Positions 31,946-42,486 of a DNA stretch of 64,000 nt are shown in pieces; position 1 is the first letter of the stretch; every line of letters starts with the position of its first letter. The position numbers and the translations under genes were made by a program. This DNA comes from Anagrus nilaparvatae (lineage: Eukaryota > Arthropoda > Insecta > Hymenoptera > Mymaridae). Below the pieces are notes generated by a model. The model was not told where the DNA came from and did not search any database. It worked only from the letters and a program-made list of their open reading frames with translations. The stretch covers positions 20,866,001 to 20,930,000 of the forward strand of contig JAKSXM010000147.1 of the NCBI GenBank assembly GCA_022575985.1, given 5' to 3'.

Positions 31946-33111
31946 GTTTGCTTGTTGTTTTCTTCCCTCTACGAATTTTGGCAACTCAGGGCAGAGAAGC
32001 GTCGTGTGGTCTTGTCTAAGGCATAAAAAACAATAATTATTATTTGGAGTGGTATGTGTACTTACAACGTTTATTTGCTCAGTTTTCGACGTTTTTGTTT
32101 CTTCGTATGAGCACGATTCCCTCTCTACCACTATTGCTTCGTTGAGAGTATCTGCAAAGGTAGCATAGGGCATTAACCTTGTTCTTATCTCCGTTCTCAT
32201 GCCTTTCAAAAAGAACCTAAGCATGTCTCTGTCTAACATGGCGTCTTCCAATGGCCTCCCCTCCAATACCGCCGCCTTTTTTATTTTTCTTCCCAGCTCT
32301 TTTATTTTGTTGGCAAATAATACGACTTTCTCTTTCTCCCCTTGTCGTACCTTCGCTAAATCCCCTCCTAGCTCGTGCGACGTTTTGGGATTTCCAAAGG
32401 AGAATTCTACAAAGTCAATGACCTCTTGTATGGAGCGGAAATTGTGTCCAATAGCTGCCTTCGCTGCTTCTCCTTTTAGCCTTAAAAGAATTAACGGTGC
32501 TACCTCGCTTTCGTTTTCTGGGGGTATCATACCTTTCGCCCTGCCACACCCGATTACGAAATTTTCCACCTCTTCTTGCGAACCGGTGAATTCTAGAATC
32601 GTGTTGATTGTGTCTTTTATCGAGAATGGCCTTATCTTTGATAATGATGAATTTTGTGAATAAGATGCCCCCGTAAATTCATTTGCCTGATACGTATTTC
32701 TCCTAAAACAATTACCCTCGTGATTAACACCACACCTTCTGCATACTTCCGGTCTAATTTGCTCAGCCGTGTGATACATTGTAGAATACGGTGTGTAATG
32801 GTTAGCTGCTATTGGTGCTGCCCTATAATTGGTACTGCTGGCCAAACCTGTAAAATTATTGTTTATTGTTTGCTGACCCAATTCCTGGATGTGCGCTGTG
32901 ACTCCCATAGTTGTTGGAGGTATTTCAGTTGCGTCTGGCTGTAAAATAAATTTTTTTGTACTTTTTATACTTGGATTTATTGGAGTCACTAAACTCTCTC
33001 TGCCCTCTAGTAAACATAAAGTATATTCTGCAGCTAATTCTTCTAGGACTAACTCTGGGCCTAAACTACTGTTAAATAATTCAATTAGTATTCTTAAGGT
33101 CTCAGCATCCC
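31943..33111 (-). pseudogene. gag: Gag, downstream part after the MITE
   Basis: Continues the frame of the upstream gag piece on the other side of the MITE. It holds a CRRCGVNHEGNC cluster, a capsid-like helical domain (EKEKVVLFANKIKELG, then LRFFLKGMRTEIRTRLMP) and a CCHC knuckle CFLCLRQDHTTLLC near the end. The part from about 32989 down is an uninterrupted frame of 348 residues. Gag forms the particle shell. It is separated from its own N-terminus by 1.2 kb of MITE, so no normal Gag can be made from this copy unless the MITE is spliced or excised. Confidence 0.85.
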
Positions 33112-33115
33112 TTAA

Positions 33116-34329
33116 GGGTCGTTTTACCTAAATATGTCGATATTTTAGCTGATTTTCAAGGTAGGATTGTGAAATAACGGATAGAGATATTTGAATCAAA
33201 TTTTTTTTATTGTTTAGAAATATATTAATAATTAAAAAAAAAAATTTTTTTTTGTTTTTTGTGACGTCATTTTTGCGTAAGAGAGGTGTATTTGCGTCTC
33301 TGAAAAAAAATAATCCAAAGTTATGTACAGGATATCTTGACTTAGGATAATCTAAAATATACACAAAAAAAATTGGTAAGACTTAGAACCCGTAATTTCG
33401 GGATGACGTCGAGTTTTTTCAAAAAAATTAATTAGGAACAAAATGGCGGCTACACAAAGTTAAAATGAAAAAAAAAGCCTATAATTTTTGGGCAAAAGCA
33501 GCTGTAAAAATTTTTTGAGATCATAAAAAAAAAAAAACTCGACGTCATCCCGAAATTAGTGCATTTATTAAGTTGCTTAGTAAGTTTAAAGTAAATCGGT
33601 GCAGAAGTTATCGCGCAATCGTGTACATGGTTTTCAAAGACGTTGTTTCGAGTAAAACGACTTTGAAGTTTTGGAATAATTTTTTCGGTACTTTTAGTTA
33701 TTAAATTATTAATTTTTTTTTTTTTATTACGTAAAGGAACTTACAAAAAATATATTAGACCAAAAAAATTAAAATCGGTTGAGTAGTTTTAGAGAAATCT
33801 TAATTAGAAGGTGTAAAAACATAGTTTTCTAAATAAGAATAAAAATTTTTTTTTCGTAGAAATTTAGCAAAACATTTTTTTTTTGTATATTTAAGTATAC
33901 TTATAAGTTATTAGTGATTTTGAGGCCATAAAGTTATCCTTCCGGTTTTCATACTGAACCTGTAGCTGATTTTACCTCTACTGCTGGGCCGATTTGCTAT
34001 TTTTTACCATTTTGGCACGGCTAAATTTGGCGTCATAAACAATCGCGAATATTAGCTAAATTTGCTCATAATTTCTATCAGTGACCGGTTCCGACATAAT
34101 TTCTAACTATTTAACAATAGTTAGAAGATATGTAAGATAATAATAGAGCCATACCGTTAAATTTTATCAAAAGTACGTTTGACGGTGCGCGCAAAACAGG
34201 CCAAAAAATATACTTAGGGGGGAGGATTTAAAAATAAATTTTTTTTACATACTCTTGAGACATATATAAAGTAATTAACAGAAAAAAAAAAAATTCGATT
34301 ATCAAAAAAAAGTTTAGGTAAAACGACCC
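33116..34329. mobile_element. 1.2-kb TTAA-flanked MITE inserted in gag
   Basis: The 17-bp terminal inverted repeats GGGTCGTTTTACCTAAA bound 1,214 bp without a credible gene. TTAA is duplicated outside both ends (33112-33115, 34330-34333). Removing the insert and one TTAA keeps the gag frame, which proves the insertion. Piggybac-type mobilisation is inferred from the target site. Its interior contains two inverted GACGTCGAG-type blocks near 33402 and 33540. Confidence 0.95.
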
Positions 34330-34333
34330 TTAA

Positions 34334-34909
34334 TGCTTTGTCCAGTACGTCCTTGTTGTTATGTGGTAGATATGTCTGCAGCTGTGTAGCAGCTGGTAAT
34401 AACTCTGTTTCCACATCTGTGTCCAATAACCTGTAAGCTAAATACCTTAATAAATCTTTTACAGATGGTCTTGGCTTGGATTCTGGGTAACTGCAATGAC
34501 GCCTTAAAACGTCGTAAATCCTGCTGTCAAAATAAACTTTTAGTGAGGAATCTTGGCTACTTGTACCTGTTATTATATCAATAATTTCTGCAGGATGTAT
34601 GTTACTTGCTCTTAATTCCTGAATCATACTTGCCAATGTGGCGTCTTTTATTACTTCATCTAATACCTCTTTATCGAATCGGTTTTCTAATGCTTCAATT
34701 AATTCTTGCCTTTGCTCAATTGTCGATGTAGGTTCCTTGTTTTTAGTTTCATTATAATGTTTTTTGTACCATTCTAAAACTTCCTCTATTGTTGTGTCTA
34801 CACTTATTTCAATAAAGTCTTTCGCATATTTACATAGTATATTATATGCTTTCTTTGCATTAACGTCTTTTTCTACCAATTTCTCGGCTAATACTCTTAA
34901 AAGACTCAT
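34334..34909 (-). pseudogene. gag: Gag, N-terminal part, cut by the MITE
   Basis: ATG at 34909 begins about 190 residues of a helical, charged protein (for example KKAYNILCKYAKDFIE and IEQRQELIEALENRF) that runs into the MITE at 34330; the frame then reads about 40 spurious residues of MITE sequence before a stop. It lies about 80 bp downstream of the primer-binding site, the expected gag start. I see no known domain in this part; it would be the matrix-like end of Gag. Confidence 0.85.
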
Positions 34910-34990
34910 TTTGTTGAGAAGAAAATAAGAAAGATAGAAAGAAATAGAAAATTTAAATTGTAGAATAATTTGCTTTTTTAATAAAAAATT

Positions 34991-35008
34991 CCCTAAGACG
35001 AGCCCCCA
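34991..35008 (-). promoter_or_regulatory. Primer-binding site, tRNA-Pro-like
   Basis: On the sense strand the bases TGGGGGCTCGTCTTAGGG begin four bases after the 5' LTR ends. The first 12 match the known tRNA-Pro primer-binding site of murine-leukaemia-type viruses. Position and sequence both fit minus-strand priming. Confidence 0.85.
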
Positions 35009-35012
35009 CTTT

Positions 35013-35255
35013 TGTTACGAAATTTTTGATTATAGTTTTTATTAATTTAAATATTTAAGATGAGTTATTGACTTTATTGGGAAATTCTGTTTTAAGTTTA
35101 ATTTTGATATTAAATTTCAAATATTCGTAACTTAAATCGATTTAATTATTTTGCCTACTTTAGTGCTCGTAACTAATGCAGTTACTCGCACACGGGAAGG
35201 CTTATTCTTTATTAAATTAGCAAATCTAACTAGAATATATGTAATTGTATTTATA

Positions 35256-35294
<39 letters not shown>

Positions 35295-36055
35295 GTGATA
35301 GGAAAGTATATAGGAAAGATTAGTGGTATAGAATAGAGGATAGAAATAAAGAATACTATTTTGAATTTACTAAAATAACTCTTTGAAACAAAGTTATTTA
35401 TTGATAGATACAAATGTAGAAACTTAATAAACTTATTATAAAAATAACTAATATAATAATATAAATATACTTATTATTCATAACTAACCGTTTAAACTAG
35501 TTAGTTTCTGAATTCCAATTTAAAACGCAATGCTTTTTAATTAATAACTTTTTTGACACTTAGTAAAAATACAGGTATATTTTAACGAAACGTGATAATG
35601 ACCTGCGGTTAAAATTCCAAAGACAATTGAGAGAGTTTTGACATTTTTGGCTACTATTTATATGATTGACTGATCGACGTGTTAATCTTAATTCGTCATG
35701 AAAGAGGGGTGCCCCTTGATTAGCAATCTTGTGGCGTCTCTTTTTGTCCTTTCTTAATAATCAATTCTTGGACTTGTAATAAGGCCAAATTAATTAGCAC
35801 CTATATTTATTTTATATCCGTTGATAAAACCATGAGACATAAAATTTGTTACTCATCTAATGCGTTAAGCAGAGTGTTTAACGCTTTTGCGTTAATTCTA
35901 TATTGAGCGCCTTTCTCTTTAGTATTTAAATCTAAAATGCGTTCAGGCAAGCTTTATCGCATTTGCGTTAACAGTGCCTTTTATCGCATTTGCGTTAACA
36001 GTGTCTGTTAACGCCTTTTCATATTTCACTGCTGTTACTTTATCTCGCTCTAACA
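35013..36055 (-). repeat. 5' LTR of the giant element
   Basis: About 1,043 bp and nearly identical to 16552-17596. It carries TTATCGCATTTGCGTTAA twice (35954-35971, 35981-35998). It should hold the promoter for the - strand genomic RNA. Confidence 0.96.
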
Positions 36056-36443
36056 ACTGTATGAAAAATCTGCGTTTGGAAAAAAATGAGTTTTCTTAGT
36101 TTTTCCAATTTTTCAGTTTTCCTTGGCGTTTTTTTGAAAAACTGGTGGCAGATTCGGATTCAGCGGGAAATTTTACATAAGACATAGTCAAGAAAACCAT
36201 TTTTTAGTTTTATTCAGAGCGTAGAAAAAATGAAATCGAAAATTGTCATTTTTAAAAATGATTTTTTTTTAAAACCATATAAGACCGAAAAATAGCCGCC
36301 ATTTTGTACCCTTTGAACCTAAAACCTTAAAATTTGGTATGGTATCATATGAACGTATACCAAACGCAACCCAATTAGTTTTTTTCACATCCCTGACTTT
36401 TACCTTTCCATTAGTAAAGTTTCACTAAGAATTACTCATATAT
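36056..36443. mobile_element. Foldback element, outer end of the right arm
   Basis: Inverse of 14714-15106, continuing exactly from 16551 once the LTR element is removed (with one ACTG copy). The outer boundary is where pairing stops, at ATTACTCATATATA. Confidence 0.9.
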
Positions 36444-36658
36444 AAATTTATAAATTTTATATAAACTACTGTGCATTTGATTATTATTTTTTTTTCTATT
36501 GTAAATAATTTTTTCTAGTGTAGATAATTTTCAATTCTGGTCTAATTGGTTCCTCATAGAGGGACCTTTGTGATAGGTGAAATTTTGATTTTCGATATTT
36601 TGGCATATAAGCACGTTTTGAGACCTCAGGAAGCTAAAAACCCGTTTTTTAAAAAAAG

Positions 36659-36729
36659 TCTGTGTGTGGGTGTGTGTGTGTGTGTTTGTTTGTATGTATG
36701 TATGTATGTATGTATGTATGTATGTATGT
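36659..36729 (+). repeat. (TG)n/(ATGT)n microsatellite
   Basis: A GT dinucleotide run followed by about ten ATGT tetranucleotides. Confidence 0.95.
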
Positions 36730-36835
36730 CGCACTGTAACCGGTGATATTTCACAGCCAACACGACATTAAGACCTAATTTTTTTTTTTAAATTTTTTTC
36801 ACCAAAAAAGCTCGAGGTACTTTTTTTTTTTTTAA

Positions 36836-38460
36836 TTTGGATGTAATACCTCATTTATTTCCACGAAAGTACTTATATTTGAAAGTATGATTTTTACTCG
36901 ATATCTCGAATCTGATACTTAATTTTTTGAAAATTTTTTTCCCAAAATTTTTTTCACAAAAAAATACAAAAAATACAAATTTTTTTTTTCTTTTTGGACG
37001 TAGTACCTAATTTATTTCCACGGAAGTACTAGTTTTAAGAACCTCTATAAAAGTAATTTTTTGGACCTGATACTTAATTTTTTGAAAATTTTTTTCTCAA
37101 AATTTTTGCCGCCAAAAAATATAAAAAATGCCAATTTTTTTTTTTTTTAGGATGTAGTACTTAATATTTTTCTACGAAAGTACGAATATTTAGAATTATC
37201 GTTTTTAAATGATAATTTCATGTGATACGTAATTTTTCGATATTTTTTTTTTTTTCAAAATTTTTTTAATAAAAAAATTAAAAAAATACAATAATTTTTT
37301 TTCTTTTTGGACGTAATACCTAATTTATTTCTAGGAATGTTCTAATATCCAGAATCATCGTTTTTAAAGGATTTCTCAATTTGATATGTAATTTTTCGAA
37401 ATTTTTTTTTTCAAAATTTTTTGTATAAAAAGATTAAAAAAACACAATAATTTTTTTTCTTTTTGGACGTAGTACTTAATTTATTTCTATGAAAGTACTA
37501 ATATCCAGAATTATGGTTTTAAAGGATTTCTCCATCTTATATGTAATTTTTCGAAATTTTTTTTTTCAAAATTTTTTGTAAAAAAAAATTAAAAAAACAT
37601 AATAATTTTTTTTCTTTTTGGACTTAGTACTTAATTTATTTCTATGAAAGTACTAATATCTAGAATTATCGTTTTAATAGATTATTTTTTGTCCATGATG
37701 ATTTACTCAATAAATTCCATAATTTACAAACTTGTTCTATTATTATTTTTTCTTTTGTTGTTAAAAATTCGAAAATTATTATTAAGCATTCTTCTGGTAT
37801 TATGAAATTAACATCTGAATAATAATATATAAAATTAAAATAATTATTGTTTTTAATAATGACTTGGTCTAATTAGTATCTAAAAACACGAATTCACAAA
37901 TGTTTTTTGAAACACAAGCCTGCACTATTCACGCGTTAGGAAACTGGAAAATTATTAGCTTTTTTTTAAATTAAAAAGAAATAAAAAAGAAAATTTTTTT
38001 TCTTTTTGGACTTAGTACTTAATTTATTTATATGAAAGTACTAATATCCAGAATTATGGTTTTAAAGGATTTCTCTATCTGATATGTAAATTTTTTTTTT
38101 CAAAATTTTTTGTATAAAAAAATTAAAAAAACATAATAACTTTTTTCTCTTTGGATGTAGTACTTAATTTATTTCTATGAAAGTACTAATATCTAGAAAT
38201 ATCGTTTTCAAAGGAATTCTCCATCTGATACGTAATTTTTGTAAATTTTTTTTTTTCAAAATTTTTTGTATAAAGAAATTAAAAAACACAATAATTCTTT
38301 TTCTTTTTGGACGTAGTACTTAATTTATTTCTATGAAAGTACTAATATCTAGAATTATTGTTTTTAAAGGATTTTTTCCATCTGATACGTATTTTTTCAA
38401 ATTTTTTTTTTGAATATTTTTCATATAAAAAAATTAAAAAAACATCATTTTTATTAGATA
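36836..38460 (+). repeat. ~150-bp satellite, nine units
   Basis: The block TTGGACGTAGTACTTAATTTATTTC followed by ATGAAAGTACTAATATC recurs at about 36836, 36993, 37139, 37303, 37463, 37618, 38006, 38151 and 38306, with spacing of 145-165 bp. Units in the right half are more alike than those in the left. About 230 bp of unrelated sequence (37690-37970) separates units 6 and 7. Confidence 0.85.
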
Positions 38461-38718
38461 AAATAGACCATTATAAATATATTGCTATTGTTGATGAGGA
38501 ACCATAGTGCCAATCACTTGGCAGCTTTTTTTTTTATTGTAGATAATTTTTCTGTAATTTGTATATTCTTTTATAATTTATAAATGTCATTTATTTATTT
38601 TAATTGTCAATATCATTTCTTTCTTTTATAATTAATTTTAATTACCTTTAATATTTTAATTAATTAATTTAAATAATTTTAAGTTGCACATTGGTTAAGT
38701 TATTAATAATTAAGAGCC

Positions 38719-40204
38719 ATGGTCTCCATCATATTTGAACAAAACACCCTAATACTTAAAATAAAAAATGCTTATGAATCATTTGATAAGGATCCCCAAA
38801 AAAGCGTAGCTTCTTGTAGAGTGATGATGACTGGGCTAATTAAAAATTGGCAAAGGTTTGAAGGTAATCACCATCAAATCTTTGCCTCTAAAGACTTAGA
38901 TTCATTAATGAAAGAACAGCCGTATTTTACTGATAAAGTTTTTGATCAATTAGATGAACAACATCTTGTAAATTTAACATTATTTCAAACTTACTTAGAC
39001 AGTCATGCCTCCTCTGAAGATCGTGACCGTGAACAAACCCAAAGCAATATTGTAGTCCATCAACAGTCTAAGGACTTAGAGCGTTTGCCGCGTCTCGATC
39101 TTCCTGATTTTAGTGGAGATTATAGGGAATGGGAGTCTTTTCGCGACATTTTTCATTCGTCTGTAGTCTCAAAACCCAAAATCCCTAACATTACTAAATT
39201 GCGTCACCTTAGAGCCCATTTAAAAGGCGATGCTGCTGACTTAGTTAGAAGTTATGCATTAACTGAGGATAATTTTCTAATCGTTTGGAATGAATTAACT
39301 GATAGATTCGAAAATAAAAAGCGCTTAGTAAATGCTCATGTCGCAGTAATTTACAATATACCCCCTATGACTAAAACTAGTGCAGTAGAATTAAAAAAAA
39401 TTTTAGTTAGTCTTACTACTCCTCTTTCTGCATTAAAGGTTTTAGGTCGGCCTGTCGATTCGTGGGATGATCTGTTAATCTTCCACATTCTATCTTTATT
39501 TGATAACGAGACTAAAAGACAGTGGGAATTGTACTTGTGCAATGTATCCTTGTCTGCTCGTTCCACTCATGTTGACTAATCAAAATTCATCCCTTTCTAT
39601 TGATAATAATAAAGAGAATCAAGTCTTAACAAATTTTACTTCTAGTCCTCCAACTTTAAATTTATTAATTCATTTTATGGAATCCCATATTGACATATTG
39701 GAATCTATTGAGGAAAACAATTATGTAGTAAATCAAGGTAGTAGTCCAAATAATTCAAATAACTTTAAAAATTTTAATGTTGCTACTCAGCCCCAAATAA
39801 AGACATTCCACACTCAATTAAAGTCTAATAATAATAATAATAATTCTAAATTAGAATGTCTTATGTGCAAAGCCAATCATAAATTACAAAACTGCAACAG
39901 TTACAAGCAGTTAACCCCTGCCAAAAGATATGAGTTCATAAAGTCAATATCAAGGTGTTGTAATTGTCTAGGCATCCATCTCTTTTTTAATTGTCCATCC
40001 AAAGAACTTTGCAGTGTTTGTAAGAAAAAACATCACACATCTTTACATGATGATAATTATGTGAACAAATTTCAAAAACCTCAAGATTCTGATACGGCCA
40101 ATAATAATTCCGATCAATTTTCTGAAAATGTTAACTTAAATTCCCCTCAAAATTCCAATCAGAACTCAAGTGCCAGTTCTAGTCAAAGTTTTGAATCAGC
40201 TTAG
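38719..40204 (+). pseudogene. gag: BEL/Pao-type gag remnant
   Basis: The first frame (38719-39579) contains the DUF1759-type capsid core LPRLDLPDFSGDYREWESF, LRAHLKGDAADLV and the RQWELYL end, all hallmarks of BEL/Pao Gag. A frameshift near 39540-39590 moves the rest to another phase, where a LTNFTSSPPTLNLL segment and three Cys/His knuckles follow (CLMCKANHKLQNC, CCNCLGIHLFFNC, CSVCKKKHHTSLH). The frame ends at 40204 after a Ser/Asn/Gln-rich tail. No protease, RT or integrase follows, and I find no flanking LTRs, so only the gag portion remains. Confidence 0.85.
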
Positions 40205-41180
40205 ACCCCTCAGCTGCCTTCAGGTAACTTGTCTTTTTGTTTGTGATGAGCCTGAGTCCTCACTTCCCTCTTAACTTCTTAATCCGGATAAGCAAGAGTG
40301 CGAAACTCAGTTGTAGGCTCCCATTCAAAATTAAATTTAAAAAAAAAAAGTCTTAAAGGTCTTAATTTAAATCACGTATGTAACTTATCTATTTTTTGAT
40401 ATTTCTTGACCAAAACTCAAAATCCGTATTCTAATATTAGATAGGAGAGTGGTAGAAATCAATTTCTTAATTGTCGTTTCATAAAATTATAATTTTCCAT
40501 CTACAATGTAAAATTAAGTGGGGAGGGACGCCAAACCGCAGTACGTTAAATTTGTCTAATATTGTCAGATGTTATAAAAATTGTAATCCCTTGACCTTAA
40601 CAACACCATGGCATTGTGTCTTAAATATTATTAACCTTTGCAAGAATGAAATAATTCACAGATGAACTAATTGAAAAATGAGGTTAGTGACATTGTTTTG
40701 GCGATCGACGAAACAATGCCTCCAAGTAAATGGTCTTTAGGTCAAAATAATTAAAATATTTAAAGAGCCTGATCTGACAAGGATCTTTAAGGTCAGAATC
40801 TGCACTTCTGTGTTAAGAAGTCCTATTCAGGAGTTAGTGTTGTTAAGCACAAGTGATGAAGTAGCCTGAATAATTCTTTTATTGTAGGTTCCATTACTTG
40901 TGTTTGATAGCACTATCTTTTGTCTAATTTATTTTGTAAATATTTAACTTATTTTGTATATATGTGTAATTTTGTATATTTTTTGTATACCCGTACGCAA
41001 AAATCTTATCAATAATTTGATCAAAAGTTGTAACAAAATTTTGATACAACTTTTGATCAAACTTTGATAGGATTTGTATAAAAAATTCACGAAAGTTGTC
41101 TGAAGATAATTAACCACCAGGTATTTAAAAAAAAATAATAAGATCCCAGGATGAAAATGAACCATGCAGGTAGAAGCGGA
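40205..41180. other. Gene-free stretch after the BEL gag
   Basis: No gene. Near 41000-41060 TTTTGATCAAA words occur in inverted order. From about 41105 the sequence (AATTAACCACCAGG...GATACCCAGGGGG) is the inverse of sequence near 60870-60990, so it belongs to a dispersed repeat. Confidence 0.5.
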
Positions 41181-41580
41181 TACCCAGGGGGTATAATTTT
41201 CAATTTTTTGACCCAGCGTATTTTCCGATTTTCCAAGATGGCGGACAATAAAAATTAAAAATAATAAGTTTTAACTTTACAAAGGGGTTATTGAGGGTGA
41301 GAAAAATGAATCAAGGGTGGAAAATATTCCATTTTTCGACCCAACGTATTTTCCGATTTTCCAAGATGGCGGACAATAAAATTTAAAAATAATGACTTTT
41401 AACTTTACAAGGGGGTTTTTGAGGGTGAGAAAAATGAATTTAGGACGGAAAATATTAAATTTTTCGACCCAACGTATTTCCCGATTTTCCAAGATGGCGG
41501 ACCATAAAATTTTAAAATATCAACTTTTAACTTCTCAAGGGGGTTTTTGAGGGTGAGAAAAATGAATTTTAGGTTGAAAA
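41181..41580 (+). repeat. 128-bp tandem repeat, three copies
   Basis: CCAAGATGGCGGAC occurs at 41233, 41361 and 41489, exactly 128 bp apart, within units that also carry GACCCAACGTATTTTCCGAT and GAGGGTGAGAAAAATGAAT. The same unit, diverged, occurs at 57215-57310 and inverted at 60560-60860. Confidence 0.9.
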
Positions 41581-42004
41581 TTGTTTACCCTCAAGCATTT
41601 TTAAGTTTTTTAAGTTATTGAAATATATACTATGATAAAGAACATTTGTACATTGAATATGTGTTTTGACGGTTTTTAAATGAAAATAATTTTACACATT
41701 ACTTATATAAAACATTTATTAATTAATAAGAATTTTTTTTATACTATTTTTAATATTAATGGTACTAATTTGGAACGTTTGTTAAATGCGTTTGTCCTCT
41801 TAGATTTAAATACACGCATATTGAATCTATTGAACTAGTTTCTATAGTAGATTTATTTTGATTAATTGCATTAACTTTGTAATTTACATGAGATCCACGA
41901 GGAGTACATTGAACAGTCTTACATAAAATAAACTCTTTTTCATTTGCCTTATCATTTTTTTATTAAAGATGTAACATACCAAATGCATAGCGCCTATAGA
42001 AAGT

Positions 42005-42048
<44 letters not shown>

Positions 42049-42486
42049 GCGCGGTAAACATATATACAGGTATCATGTCAGGAGCCGGTCATGATCTTTA
42101 GATAAATACAAACACGGAACGAAAATGTCTAAGGAACGTTGCCACTTTTAATATTCAAATGTTTAAACAAACTATGTAGGTGGGAGCAGTTTCCAGGCAA
42201 CAAATAATCATCATTGAATGAAAATAAAATTATCATGATAAATTATTCAATTCAAAATTATTATAAATTATTCAATTCATAAATTATTCAACTCCACCAC
42301 TCCCTTCCTAACTTCTGCGAGCCTATTTCGAGACCGTTTACACATTACTTCAGGACAGATTCAAGGCCATTTAGTTCTAGTCGTGAACTCCATCTTTTGA
42401 CTTGCGTCCGACTCGCCAGTCGGTTAAGGACTCCATCATTCCATCTGATTAAAATTCCGTATTTTGTGCTGTCATCTTCAATAAAA
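41581..42486. other. Gene-free stretch with (GA)n
   Basis: No gene seen. A (GA)n microsatellite lies at 42007-42044, and a less AT-rich patch at 42300-42430 has no coding frame. Confidence 0.5.
42007..42044 (+). repeat. (GA)n microsatellite
   Basis: About 17 GA dinucleotides in a row with minor breaks at the start. Confidence 0.95.

Larger units (their letters stand above)
16552..36055 (-). mobile_element. Giant errantivirus-like Ty3/gypsy retroelement (19.5 kb)
   Basis: Two almost identical ~1.04-kb direct repeats bound the element, each beginning TGTTACG and ending TAACA. ACTG is duplicated outside both ends (16548-16551 and 36056-36059), and removing the element rejoins the foldback sequence exactly. 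The sense strand is -, with a tRNA-Pro-like primer-binding site inside the right LTR and a purine tract beside the left LTR. Gene order in the sense direction is gag, pro, pol, G-like env, F-like env, a 229-aa ORF, and then two intron-containing genes on the opposite strand. At 19.5 kb (18.3 kb without its internal MITE) it is far larger than a usual gypsy/errantivirus (about 5-9 kb). Near-identity of the LTRs indicates a recent insertion, yet gag is broken, so this copy would need help from another copy. Confidence 0.96.

Noticed and set aside
34991..35008. The primer-binding site as part of a tRNA gene
   Set aside because: Only the 3'-end complement is present, with no tRNA body; position next to the LTR explains it.
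35132..35413. ORFs over the (TA)n run in the LTR
   Set aside because: They consist of the microsatellite (IYIYIY runs) and non-coding LTR sequence.
36531..36746. ORFs with THTHTH or VCVCV runs
   Set aside because: Translations of the (TG)n/(ATGT)n microsatellite.
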